DNA of 64,000 nt from Symbiodinium natans (taxonomy: Eukaryota; Sar; Dinophyceae; Suessiales; Symbiodiniaceae), in the NCBI GenBank assembly GCA_905221605.1, contig CAJNDS010000491.1, forward strand, positions 372,001-436,000, read 5' to 3'. Positions 34,072 through 44,774 of the stretch are shown here, in pieces. Within the stretch, counting starts at the first letter, position 1. The number at the start of each line of letters is the position of its first letter. The translations under genes and the position numbers were made by a program. The notes under the pieces were generated by a model. It did no database searches. It worked only from the letters and a program-made list of their open reading frames with translations, and had not been told where the DNA came from.

Positions 34072-34560
34072 TTGAAAAATCCGAGGTATGGGGTCGCGAC
34101 GAAGAACTTCACCCACAATTGAATCGAGGGGGTGAGTCCAGCCTCCTTCGTGCAGGACTGCCTATGTTTTCTATGTCACACTCTCTGAGAAAAATACAAA
34201 GACAACTCGCAGTCCTGCCGCAGAAACGTCAGTAACGTCCATGGCTTCTTCGCTTTCATGATCTGATTCTTGACCGTCCTGAGCAAATGATCAGGTTTGA
34301 TTCAGGCGCGCATTCTAATAATTGCGTAGTCGCATTTTAACGAAGGTAAACGACATTATGTGTCTATGAAGGTAACAGGACCTAGTTTAATTTGCAACCA
34401 GGCACTGATCCACCCAGACCGTCGAGATCATCGTCTGCAAATTTGTTGGTTTGATCCTCGACACGGTCGCGCGGATGCAATCACTTTGATCGCTGGGGAA
34501 ACGATGAACACACAAAAACGAATGCAATCTATACAGCTGCGCTCAAGTAGTAAAAGTGCA
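34072..34560. other. Intergenic or promoter region between the two element genes
   Basis: This is the 5' flank of the polyprotein gene. The polyprotein frame stays open upstream of 34071 to a TAG near 34160, directly followed by a GCAGTCC block. An extra 5' exon or an earlier start cannot be excluded. No promoter motif is recognised. Confidence 0.3.
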
Positions 34561-37470
34561 TTAGAACTTATACATTCTGCAGTGCCAAGACGCGATTGAT
34601 TGAGACGTTGCAACTTTCTGGAGTACTCTGGCTGCGTGTTCACAGCGAGCTTCTGCCAGCGATACGTGGATCTCCAGAGCATAACGCAGGGCCACACGTC
34701 TCCACTCTTCTAAGGAAGAAAATGAAGTCGGGTGAGGACAATGCAAGAGAGTATCGCCGAGATCTGGCCTCAAGCGGCGAGCCTGATCGTAAATGAAATG
34801 GTATAACACGACGTCTTGGCCTTGGTGCAGCAAGTCCAATATGATTCTCGCTCTGTGGAGAACTTGTTCCCACTGTCGCTTGGCCATACTGGTTTTCTCA
34901 TCCGGATCAGGCAGCAAGTACAGTGCCTCAGGCATGTTGTTCCAAACATCCGCGTGCTTGCGCAGGATCTTGTTTATGACGCCATGGAACTTGCAATCAG
35001 ATTGGAGATGCCATTGCATTCTTTTATAGTATGTGGCTGCGTGCACGTAGGGAAACTTGTCAGCCTCAAGCTTCGCCGCAGCAGAAACTGTAACTGACAA
35101 GTAGTCGCTACTGCCCCCGAGAGCATCCTGAAGTTGAGCAGGACAGAAAGGGCATAAGCGGTCTGGGTGATGTAGCACATGCCTGTGGCACATCCATGTC
35201 GAACACGTCGGGCAGACTCTCCAACGTGTTGCAGTGATGCATCTCGTCTGCGCGCAGATGCTGCACTTCACTGTCGCAGTGTGAGATAAAGGAGATGGCT
35301 TAGACCTGAAGCTTGGCTGGAAATCGTCTGCGTGTGTTCGCCTGTACAGCCACACGAACACTTCTGCTAAGGGAGGCGCCATCTCCATGCCGTTGGCGTT
35401 TGTGGTAATTCTAGTCACCCCGACGTTATCGAGTGAGACTTCAAAGCAATGGCTGCTCCACTCGAGCGCGAAGTTGTGGACGGTGTCTGCTCGAATCTGA
35501 TGCCGTTCTCTGCCGTAATGAGGACGAGGCATTTCGCCGTTCAAGCCATAGGACCAAGTTGCGTTGCTTCTGAATAGATTGTCTATACGACAATATGATC
35601 TCTTGATTCCCCGCCATTCCTTAACGCCCATGTAAAGGCCACAAGTAGATGCAGGGAGGATGAGGTCGAACGTTGCTCTTCCCATCATCGGACCTATGGA
35701 GTGGAAACCGAGAATGTCCGTTCCGACGTTGCCAGGCAAGCGCATACGCTGCACTGGCATACTAACATAGATGTTTTGCGGCATAGTTGGGAATAAACAA
35801 AGTTGCCTGCATCTCACACTTGCCGCGCTTGCGATGTTGCAAATAGGTAGGATCGAGTTGATTACAGAGCGATCATGGAACTCGTCCCCCTCTAAGTACA
35901 AGACTCTGTTCTGCCAACGACTAGAGTCTCGCACGGCCTCCTTCAGTGCTCGGCAGGTGGAAGCCAGTGTCCTGAGATGAGCTGGCGAAAAATGAAACAG
36001 GGTTAGATCTCTGACAACATCCAGAGGAAGACTGCCTCCGATGCCGTCGAAGTCGTCTGCGTCCCAGCGCTTGTTACCCTGCGCATTTGCTGCCAGCACA
36101 GCAGCTGTACTCGCATCATCTTGCTCATGAACTTGCTTTTGTTGGGCTTGCAGGCAGCACGCCACTCTCATGAGATCCGCGGCAAGGCAGCTATCGTCAG
36201 AGCCGTTTTCGATGCACTGATAGCATTCGTCACGGCAATGAACACGTTCGAATGCCAGTTGCGTGCACAGCCCTGCGTTGGCAGCCTCTGACGTCGCGAG
36301 AAATTTGCGGAGCGCGGGTTCTGCAGCGAAGACGCTGTCTTTCTCATGATGCTTCACAGAGTACTCTGTTGCGACGCACTCTGTGCTGCCACCCATAGCA
36401 TCCTCATCATCTGCACATGGGTCACCTGACATGCTTTGTTTTCTGCTGAAGCCGGACACAATTGCTGCTTCCTGCCAGATGGGCTTCCCGACAGTAGAGC
36501 CTGGCAGTAGTTCGAAATTCACGAAGTCATTACCGAAAGCATGTAGCGTGCCCAGGTACAGACTGATAAGTGCAGGATGGATGCACATTGGAATCTGAAT
36601 TTCATACTGTGTTTTTGCAGGCCCGCGTGGTCGGATTAGATGCGACACATCACTGCATGTATCGGCACAATGCTGCCCCAGCGTTCCTTGTCTCGCGCAG
36701 CCGATGTACTTCTTGTAATCAAAATCCGAAACTCTGCGGCCGCAAGCATAACAAAGTTGTCGCCGTCTGCACATGGCAGCTTTCAGAATTGTATGCTCGC
36801 TCTGAAACCAGCGGACGAACATGTCTTCCGTTTCTGGCCAGGCGAACGCAGATCCTGCCAATGGCGGAAGTGCTATTTGCGTTGAGCGGCGTTCACTTGT
36901 CAGTCGTACATGACAGCCAACTGGCAGCCAGGATATATCATCGCTTTCTTGAAGGCAACATTCACCAACTTCAAGGCGGTATCTGTTTCCGCGCGTTTTC
37001 AGAAATCCGAAAGCAATGTCGAGATACGACCAAATGCCGTCCCAACTGGGATAAGGTAAGAAAGGAATGATTACTGCTTGCTCGATTCCGGCGTCGCCTA
37101 ACTCAAATAAACAGAATGAGATGCGTGTAGTTCCCAGTGGGTAGAAAGGCACTGCCATGAACATGAGGGTACGCACTTCTTTGTCGAATAGGATTGCAGG
37201 CAAAGCTCGACAGCCAGGTCTGTTGATGTTGTATGCCCGCGCGACTACGTCAAAGGGAACCTCGCCAGGCGAAATCCCAATAAGTGTACTTCGTCGTTGT
37301 CCGAAGAAAAAAATTCTGCATCGTCGATTTGTGGAGGAGGTCTCGTGTATCGCCGGCACGCAATCCTGCGAAAACTCTGAAGCGCCTCCTTTGCCATCTT
37401 GCTCCTGACGCCGATTCCATCGCCTGCAAACGACGAAGAAGGTGCATACGTATTGGCAGCTGCGTGCCAC
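34561..37470 (-). CDS. 969-codon element-associated protein: helicase-flank homology, F-box-like, RING-like
   Basis: One long open frame with the same orientation as the polyprotein gene and about 490 bp upstream of it. Residues about 374-470 (HEKDSVFAAEPALRKFLATS, then LAFERVHCRDECYQCIE) align closely with the polyprotein segment just after its SF3 helicase (DHEKDGIFAADPSLNKFLAT, WAFERMHGRDACYQFIE). The helicase ATPase motifs are absent here. Then come an F-box-like helix block (about 480-527, LPLDVVRDLTLFHFSPAHLR), a beta-rich region (about 590-720), and a RING/treble-clef-like Cys-His cluster (C736, C739, C753, C756, C761, H764, C773, C776). Earlier cysteines (C240, C243, C258, C268) may form another zinc site. 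F-box and RING-like modules suggest ubiquitin-pathway or zinc-mediated contacts, but that is inference. The N-terminus is uncertain: the first about 60 residues look non-coding, so a splice acceptor near 37290 is likely. Confidence 0.6.
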   Translation of the reverse strand: MARSCQYVCTFFVVCRRWNRRQEQDGKGGASEFSQDCVPAIHETSSTNRRCRIFFFGQRRSTLIGISPGEVPFDVVARAYNINRPGCRALPAILFDKEVRTLMFMAVPFYPLGTTRISFCLFELGDAGIEQAVIIPFLPYPSWDGIWSYLDIAFGFLKTRGNRYRLEVGECCLQESDDISWLPVGCHVRLTSERRSTQIALPPLAGSAFAWPETEDMFVRWFQSEHTILKAAMCRRRQLCYACGRRVSDFDYKKYIGCARQGTLGQHCADTCSDVSHLIRPRGPAKTQYEIQIPMCIHPALISLYLGTLHAFGNDFVNFELLPGSTVGKPIWQEAAIVSGFSRKQSMSGDPCADDEDAMGGSTECVATEYSVKHHEKDSVFAAEPALRKFLATSEAANAGLCTQLAFERVHCRDECYQCIENGSDDSCLAADLMRVACCLQAQQKQVHEQDDASTAAVLAANAQGNKRWDADDFDGIGGSLPLDVVRDLTLFHFSPAHLRTLASTCRALKEAVRDSSRWQNRVLYLEGDEFHDRSVINSILPICNIASAASVRCRQLCLFPTMPQNIYVSMPVQRMRLPGNVGTDILGFHSIGPMMGRATFDLILPASTCGLYMGVKEWRGIKRSYCRIDNLFRSNATWSYGLNGEMPRPHYGRERHQIRADTVHNFALEWSSHCFEVSLDNVGVTRITTNANGMEMAPPLAEVFVWLYRRTHADDFQPSFRSKPSPLSHTATVKCSICAQTRCITATRWRVCPTCSTWMCHRHVLHHPDRLCPFCPAQLQDALGGSSDYLSVTVSAAAKLEADKFPYVHAATYYKRMQWHLQSDCKFHGVINKILRKHADVWNNMPEALYLLPDPDEKTSMAKRQWEQVLHRARIILDLLHQGQDVVLYHFIYDQARRLRPDLGDTLLHCPHPTSFSSLEEWRRVALRYALEIHVSLAEARCEHAARVLQKVATSQSIASWHCRMYKF

Positions 37471-37593
37471 TTGTTCACCAATGTTGTACTATTCTGTTTA
37501 TGATGTCATTAGTTGCAAACGTGTGAGGCATTGAGTTTGATATTTCTGCTGAGATTCGGTGCTTTGGTTATAGGCTGGAAGTCGGCCGCGGCA

Positions 37594-38662
37594 TCACTTC
37601 TCTCGCACCTGCAGGATTCGACATGCGCTTGCTTTCTCAGATGATGCCGCGCAATACACAAACAAGCATCTTTGTGTAGTAATTGTCCCGCGTGACCTTG
37701 CATCAGAAGATGTTGACGACGTTGCTACATAGCTGCTGGACGTCCTCGCAAGCGCAGATTCTGAAATGCATATTCGCAATGCTGGTGTTGTTAATAAAGT
37801 TTTGCTACTGAATTTCTCAGCTGCGCAAAATTGCAGGCAGTCCGCGGCGAAGCCTGCAAAGATGTGAGCGGTGTTGCCTTGCGTCGAGACCACCTCACAA
37901 AATTTAAGACATTGATTGTTTGATGAATGAATTGAACCACTGTGCGCAATGTCAAGTGCGTGTTGGGTTTTACTACCGCAAAGTGCGCCTTCTGGACGAC
38001 ATCGTAGTCAAAATATCGTCGAACTCCCGCAGCATCGCCCGTGAATCTTTGATCGTATCCGACCAAAACGCTGTTTTCAGTGAAGGGCAGTACAGCATTG
38101 CGCCGGGAAAGCCGCGTGGAAACCCCAATTGTCTGATGAGGGGATGTTGAGGATGTAGCTGCCACGCTTCATATCGATCACGAAAATCCCCAACGTTGCA
38201 ATCGCTGATTGAGTTCAGCGTTGGTCGAGGCGTGCATTGGCTTCTACGAAAAACAGCCCATTCATCTTTTAATCTCCACTCCAAATGTGAACCAGGGTGG
38301 AAAGGCTCGAAGTTGCTTGGAATTTTGTACGAAGAAGGCTGCGCCTGAAGCGTGGTTCCAAGCAGATTTACAAGTGCAGATGGGCTGCTCATTCCGATAG
38401 CTGCAGACACTCGTAGGATACTATTTCCTGCCTTGGGCTCCAAATCTATGGATGCTGTAGATGTTTGGCTAGAAGCCGAAGTTGCCTGCACACACGCAAG
38501 CATATTCATGCAAATTACAGACACTTGAAGTAACTTTGCCCGTATGCAAGCATTTGCAATATGCTCATGCACGCAGCCTTTGCACGGGATGTTCTTGACG
38601 AACGAGACGTTGAAGACGCAGCCGAGTCTGCCTTTTTGACTTATAAAAATAGGAACAGGCAC
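37594..38662 (-). CDS. Hypothetical minus-strand gene fragment(s) upstream of the element genes
   Basis: The frame 38662-37973 (229 codons) has a protein-like second half containing SHLEWRLKDEWAVFRRSQC and LGFPRGFPGAMLYCPSLK, ending SSRRRTLR. A following frame (37893-37594) could be another exon (TAHIFAGFAADCLQFCAAEK) after the acceptor-like TTTGCAG. The first half of the 229-codon frame overlaps a repeat (38541-38665) and may not be coding. No family is recognised. The position suggests another gene of the same mobile element. Confidence 0.35.
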
Positions 38663-38845
38663 GCTTTTTACACGAGCAAGCTGAGTTTTGAGAAAATATA
38701 ATCAATTGATGTTCTTTTGCTGCATGAAAGCACTTGCAACACGCTTAAGCATGCAGCATTTGCACTGGATGTTCTTGACGATCTCGACGTTGATACAGTT
38801 GAGTTTGCCTGTTGACTTATTTAAAACAGAAGCACGCATGCCTCG
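38541..38845. repeat. Diverged direct repeat of about 120 bp
   Basis: Copies at about 38541-38665 and 38722-38845 share GGATGTTCTTGACGA, TCGACGTTGA and GAGT(C/T)TGCCT followed by TTGACTTAT. Confidence 0.6.
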
Positions 38846-39095
38846 CATCCGTGAACTTGTCACACGCGAAGCGCTGCGCTGTACTCAACACAAAAGCAGA
38901 ATCATAGGCCTTCATCGTCGAGCTGCTAGACAAGGTCGGGGTCTGTCAATAATTTCGCATGTGACGAAACTGATGATCTACTGACGAAGACATGCAACGC
39001 GCAAGGCCTGACTGTCTTGTCTTGCACTGCAGAAAGCCTGACATATTTGTTTTGCATGTGACATAACAATGACTTGAAGATACTGCGCTTGCTAA

Positions 39096-39492
39096 ATGTC
39101 GCCTCCAGCATGCCCGGAATGTCCAAGATCACATCTTGCAGTGTCTTTGTTCTTGGACTTGGCACGTCTCCGCCGTGTACCACCAAGTCTTTGCGCAAAG
39201 CTCTTTTCATCCAAGGCCTACGAAGATTGTCGTGAGCAAACGCCACATGAGTTTATGGGTACGTGCGCCAATATGTATTGGTTTCTTAGGTTCTGACTCG
39301 AGGCCAGAGCCCTGAGAATCCTCAGAGATGTCTAGGATGTCCACAGAAGATCCCGCCTGACGTAGCAGAGCGCTTTAAAAATACGAGCTACACGACTGAA
39401 CAGCGCCTGCAAGCGGTAGATTTTGTACGCTTGCTTGGGATTCAAGTAGACGACTCTCGTAAATGGACATCTCCACCAGGTAGCCTGACGTA
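39096..39492 (+). pseudogene. Plus-strand coding relic, Cys-rich
   Basis: A + frame (about 39112-39256) reads CPECPRSHLAVSLFLDLARL and then AKLFSSKAYEDCREQTPHEF. After a GTACGT donor-like site and a TTTCTTAG acceptor, a second frame (39292-39492) reads SPENPQRCLGCPQKIPPDV and then TEQRLQAVDFVRLLGIQVDD to a TAA. The two parts are in incompatible phase with canonical splicing. The C-x2-C pairs suggest a zinc-binding protein. It is probably an element-derived relic. Confidence 0.3.
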
Positions 39493-39495
39493 ATC

Positions 39496-40324
39496 TCAGC
39501 ATGCAATTTTATCGATTAGAGATAATTCGCAAAGTGCCTCCGTGTTCGAGAGACACGCTCGTTCCCATAAATGTCGCTGCTTGGTGAAATTAATTTCGCA
39601 GCCATTCTCGTCAACGCGAACAGCTACGAAGTGATTGTCAGCCAAAACGATGTATTCGCCGAAAGATGATAGGCTTTTGGTAGGCACCGGTGTCAGGCGC
39701 TTCCTTAGTTTGCTGGCTCGTGCAGTTATAGGGATTGAATACATTGCAATACAAGTTCTGCTGAGTGTCTCGAATGGAAGCAGCATTTCGTTGCCGTTTC
39801 TGAGTGCCCAGAAAGGTCCGTCGCAGCTGTAAGGGACCTTTACGCCGTGTGATCGGATGGCGTCGATCAGGCAAACTTCAGCGAACTTCTTCTGACCTGC
39901 GCATGACGCACTGCTTGCTTGATGAACTGACTATAGGCATTTGTCACTATTCAAAAGTTACGAGTCCAAAACCCTTAACCTACGTGACTCTTTCGGTTGG
40001 CGGTTCGGGCTGTGGGCACGCAGAAGTGCCAACTCAACTTCCAAGGTTGCGCCGATCCAGATGCACACCGTTAAGGCGCTATGTGTTTTCCGAATTATTG
40101 CGCTTTACTTACTCTGCATTGTTATATGCTTTATGCATCACAGTGTTAAAACTCTGAATTGTTTTATTTACTGCTCGCAGTGACCTGGTTGTTTTGCCCA
40201 GAAGTGTGTGCAGAACGAAATCAGAGACGTGTCGTTGTCGGTTGCACTCCAGAATGGGCCGTCGCGACTGTACGTCACCTTGAAGCCGGTGCATTGCACA
40301 ATGTCGAGCAAGTCACGATGACCT
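39496..40324 (-). pseudogene. Minus-strand gene fragment with a duplicated DGPFW module
   Basis: Two minus-strand exon-like blocks start after AG|GTCA acceptors: 40324-40171 (VQCTGFKVTYSRDGPFW, ends in TAA) and about 39905-39496 (LIDAIRSHGVKVPYSCDGPF and on). They share the pattern (T/S)GxKVxYSxDGPFW. The longer one continues to LADNHFVAVRVDENG, a strand with a conserved-looking His resembling the HCVAV stretch of the cysteine protease in the polyprotein gene. This suggests a related protease-type domain. It is probably a partial or decayed element gene. Confidence 0.4.
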
Positions 40325-40329
40325 CATGA

Positions 40330-41225
40330 TATAATATATTGATCTAGACACACGTGTGCGCTTTCAGTGACATGTTGTCTTGCTACAGTCTCGACAGAAG
40401 AACACGCACTCGCACTTTGGGCTGCTATATTATTTCTTTGAGCATTGAATATATCCAAGATGCTGGTGGAGCTCGAGGGCTTGTGTGTGCTTCGCTCGCG
40501 GCAAATTGATCGAAAGTTTCGACCTCAGAGAAACATGAACGCAAACTATTCGGACTTAACTGCGCTAAAACTTATAAGATCTTATAAGTACACGTGCGCC
40601 TCTCCGACCAAAGCCTCTGTACCAAGCAGGTCTGGTGATCGACTTCCAGGAAATTGAATCCTTCTGTAACAACAATTCGCTCGAACATAAGGCAGTCGTC
40701 ACTCAGTTACGTCCTGCGTAGTCGCGCGGCGATGTGTACTGCAAAGTCGATGAAATATGTTCTTCGCGATCACATCGCCGACGTTGTCAATGCACTTCTT
40801 CACGCAGAAGCCAGTGGCGATCCCTTGTGAAACACATGCAGAATACGCAACATATTCTGGAGTTGATTCATTAAGTCCAGAGACAGGTGGGCTCGGTCGA
40901 CTTCAGGAGCGACATGTCGGCCTGGATGAATGGCATGTCGCTGAACCTGTTCGGCAAACTCACGAGCGACGCAACACTTTGCACGTTCACGTGCGTGCTC
41001 TTTCAATCTAAAAGTATGGCGCACGCGAGCGACGCTGTCAACCTGCTCAGTCATGCAGGCAGCATTGTAGCAATGTGAATTTGCTTTTCTAATTGCAGCA
41101 CAACTCAGCGCGGCGCTCAACTTGGAGGAGCTTGTCAATATGCGTAGATGTTGCCAAAGCGTCCGACAAGGCTTCAATGGGCATCTTCCTGGTTTATGAG
41201 GCGTAGTTCTTTGGGAAGAAATGCA
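40330..41225. other. Unresolved stretch of the island
   Basis: Less GC-rich sequence with short frames only. A + frame at 40887-41078 and a - frame at 41177-40800 overlap and neither is convincing. No feature is supported. Confidence 0.3.
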
Positions 41226-41690
41226 TGCTAAACATATCGATGATATAAATACATATTGAGTTCCACACTCATTCTTCGCAACCGTCGGGGAGTCGATGGC
41301 TTGCCTCGTTCTGGTCCCCGTTTATTACTTTTCAAGCAATTCATCAGAACCCTGCTCACTTAATCACATTCTCATCAAGCGACGCAAGCGCGCTGGTCAC
41401 GTGCTGGGTCCTGCCAGGATGCGTATGCCACAACACGCCGGAACGATAAGCGCATGCCAAATAATTAGTTGCTAAACATAAATAATGAGTTCCACGCTCA
41501 TTCTTCGGTACCATCAGGGACTCGCTGGGTTGCCTGGTTCTGACAACGGACGATTACGTTCTAAGTGATTATTTAAAATTCTGCGCACTTAATCATATTC
41601 TCATCAAGCGACGCAGGCGTGTTGGTCATGTGCTGGGTCCTGGCAAGATGCGTGTGCAACAACACGTCTAGACGATAAGAGGTTGTTTAA
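41226..41690. repeat. Direct repeat, two copies of about 225 bp
   Basis: Copy 1 (about 41226-41458) and copy 2 (about 41469-41682) share GCTAAACATA, GAGTTCCAC(A/G)CTCATTCTTC, TTCTCATCAAGCGACGCA and GTGCTGGGTCCTG in order. A 72-codon + frame (41683-41901) follows copy 2 with no known product. Confidence 0.7.
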
Positions 41691-42247
41691 GTCCTTCTCC
41701 AGCGACCGTCAGAGTCCAGATGCCCTACATGAGAAAAGATCGCACACAGATGCTGCTGTACTTAAAAAACTGAGACGCAGGCACTTCGAGAGGTTCTTCT
41801 TGCGTGAAGCTGGCGGAACATTCGTTGTAGGCCTAAGCAATTCTCGCATGTTAATTTATGAGCGATTCACGCGCAACAAGAACCTGGGTCTGGCGCTCTA
41901 GGCACTGAGACGACTCAGCTGCCTGAAGCCTCAATAGTAAGATGTGTGATGTTGTTACGTGAATCCAACGATGTCGTTGCTTAGTTAAGCGTCAGACTTC
42001 TTCAAAAACTCTGCAGGCGTCATGACGGTGGAAGACCTCCTGACAGCACATGTTTCTTAAGGAGTAACATTTCTAAGCAAACGTGCTGAGTTCCATGCAA
42101 GTCGGTCCGCCATCGAGGAATCCGCACTGCAGGACGGCCTTCTTGTCAGTTATGCGTACCCTGATGCTGATCGTAGCGGCTTTTGCCAGGGAACTCTTCG
42201 AAGATGTGACTTCGGCCGTGAGATCGGCCTTGGCCCTTAGATGAGTT

Positions 42248-42347
42248 NNNNNNNNNNNNNNNNNNNNNNNNNNNNNNNNNNNNNNNNNNNNNNNNNNNNN
42301 NNNNNNNNNNNNNNNNNNNNNNNNNNNNNNNNNNNNNNNNNNNNNNN
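42248..42347. other. Scaffold gap of 100 N
   Basis: Exactly 100 N. The true distance, and even the adjacency, of the two sides is not shown by the sequence. Confidence 1.
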
Positions 42348-44715
42348 TAAATAATTTAAATAATTTTTGCTTATTTAAATTATTTTAATTATTTAAATTA
42401 TTTAATAGGGGTCAATTAAATAATTTAAATAATTTAAATAAATTAAATAAATTAAATAAATTTAATTCAGGAAACTTTCCAGACCAGCCAGAAAAAAATC
42501 AATTAAATAATTTAAATCCCGCAGTTTAATTAAATTATTTAATTGAGCTGTCGAATTTAAATTATTTAATTGTTTTGCTGGTTGGCCTGGAAAGTTACCG
42601 GAATTAAATTTATTTAAATTATTTAAATTATTTAAATTATTTAAATTATTTAATAGGGGTGAATTAAATAAATTAAATAATTTAAATAATTTTGCTTATT
42701 TAAATTATTTAAATTATTTAAATTATTTAATGGGAGGCAATTAAATAAATTAAATAATTTAAATAATTTTGCTTATTTAAATTATTTTAATTATTTAAAT
42801 TATTTAATAGGGAGTCAATTAAATAATTTAAATAATTTAAATAATTTTTGCTTATTTAAATTATTTTAATTATTTAAATTATTTAATAGGGGTCAATTAA
42901 ATAATTTAAATAATTTAAATAAATTAAATAAATTAAATATATTTAATTCAGGAAACTTTCCAGACCAGCCAGAAAAAAAACAATTAAATAATTTAAATCC
43001 CACAGTTTAATTAAATTATTTAATTGAGCTGACGGATTTAAATTATTTAATTGTTTTGCTGGTTGGCCTGGAAAGTTACCGGAATTAAATTTATTTAATT
43101 TATTTAAATTATTTAAATTATGTAAATTATTTAATAGGGGTCAATTAAATATATTACATAATTTAAACAATTTTGCTTATTTAAATTATTTAAATTATTT
43201 AAATTATTTAATAGGGTCAATTAAATAAATTAAATAATTTAAATAATCTTGCTTATTTAAATTATTTTAATTATTTAAATTATTTAATGGGAGGCAATTA
43301 AATAATTTAAATAATTTAAATAATTTTTGCTTATTGAAATTATTTTAATTATTTAAATTATTTAATAGGGGTCAATTAAATAATTTAAATAATTTAAATA
43401 AATTAAATAATTTAAATAAATTTAATTCAGGAAACTTTCCAGACCAGCCAGAAAAAAATATCAATTAAATAATTTAAATCCCGCAGTTTAATTAAATCAT
43501 TTAATTGAGCTGTCGGATTTAAATTATTTAATTGCTTTGCTGGTTGGCCTGGAAAGTTCCCGGAATTAAATGTATTTAAATTATTTAAATTATTTAAATT
43601 ATTTAAATTATTTAAATTATTTAATAGGGGTCAATTAAATAAATTAAATAATTTAAATAATTTTGCTTATTTAAATTATTTAAATTATTTAATGGGAGGC
43701 AATTAAATAAATTAAATAATTTAAATAATTTTGCTTATTTAAATTATTTTAATTATTTAAATTATTTAATGGGAGTCAATTAAATAATTTAAATAATTTG
43801 AATAATTTTTGCTTATTTAAATTATTTTAATTATTTAAATTATTTAATAGGGGTCAATTAAATAATTTAAATAATTTAAATAAATTAAATAATTTAAATA
43901 AATTTAATTCAGGAAACTTTCCAGACCAGCCAGAAAAAAAGTCAATTAAATAATTTAAATCCCGCAGTTTAATTAAATTATTTAATTGAGCTGTCGGATT
44001 TAAATTATTTAATTGTTTTGCTGGTTGGCCTGGAAAGTTACCGGAATTAAATTTATTTAAATTATTTAAATTATTTAAATTATTTAATAGGGGTCAATTA
44101 AATAAATTAAATAATTTAAATAATTTTGCTTCTTTAAATTATTTAAATTATTTAAATTATTTAATGGGAGGCAATTAAATAAATTAAATAATTTAAATAA
44201 TTTTGCTTATTTAAATTATTTTAATTATTTAAATTATTTAATGGGACTCAATTAAATAATTTAAATAATTTAAAAAATTTTGCTTATTTGAATTATTTTA
44301 ATTATTTAAATTATTTAATAGGGGTCAATTAAATAATTTAAATAATTTAAATAAATTAAATAATTTAAATAAATTTAATTCAGGAAACTTTCCAGACCAG
44401 CCAGAAATTATTTAAATTATTTAATTTCTTTAATAGGGGTCAATTAAATAAATTAACTAATTTAATTAATCTTGCTTATTTAAATTATTTAAATTATTTA
44501 ATCGGTGTCAATTAAATAAATTAAATAATTTAAATAATTTTGCTTATTTAAATTATTTTAATTATTTAAATTATTTAATGGGAGGCAATTAAATAAATTA
44601 AATAAATTAAATAATTTTGCTTATTTAAATTATTTAATTTTTTTAAATTATTTAATGGGAGTCAATTAAATAATTTAAATAATTTAAATAATTTAATTTA
44701 ATTTCACTTATTAAA
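42348..44715. repeat. AT-rich palindromic satellite, about 480-bp higher-order unit
   Basis: Almost entirely ATTTAAAT/TTAAATAATT words. The GC-containing tag GAAACTTTCCAGACCAGCCA recurs at 42471, 42952, 43431, 43913 and 44384 (spacings 481, 479, 482 and 471). About 90 bp after the first four tags comes the near-inverted tag CTGGTTGGCCTGGAAAGTTA, giving each of those units a large hairpin. Secondary tags TTTGCTTATTTAAATTATTT and AATAGGGGTCAATTAAATAA mark sub-units. The array starts at the N gap, so its full length is unknown. Confidence 0.95.
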
Positions 44716-44752
44716 ACAAAGGAAGGAGCTAAATAGACCCGAAAGGTTGCTC

Positions 44753-44774
44753 TCTCATATATATATATATATAG
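44753..44774. repeat. (AT)n microsatellite
   Basis: Pure AT run just outside the AT-rich satellite. Confidence 0.9.

Noticed and set aside
34561-37470. Treating the 969-codon frame as an in-frame N-terminal extension of the polyprotein gene
   Set aside because: It has its own stop at 34561, about 490 bp before the polyprotein start. The shared segment is a duplication, not a continuation.
27086-38662. Island as a bacterial or viral contaminant contig
   Set aside because: The element gene carries spliceosomal introns with the same GC-AG and AG|G habit as the eL19 genes. The join to the flanks at the left side shows no gap, although the right side does.
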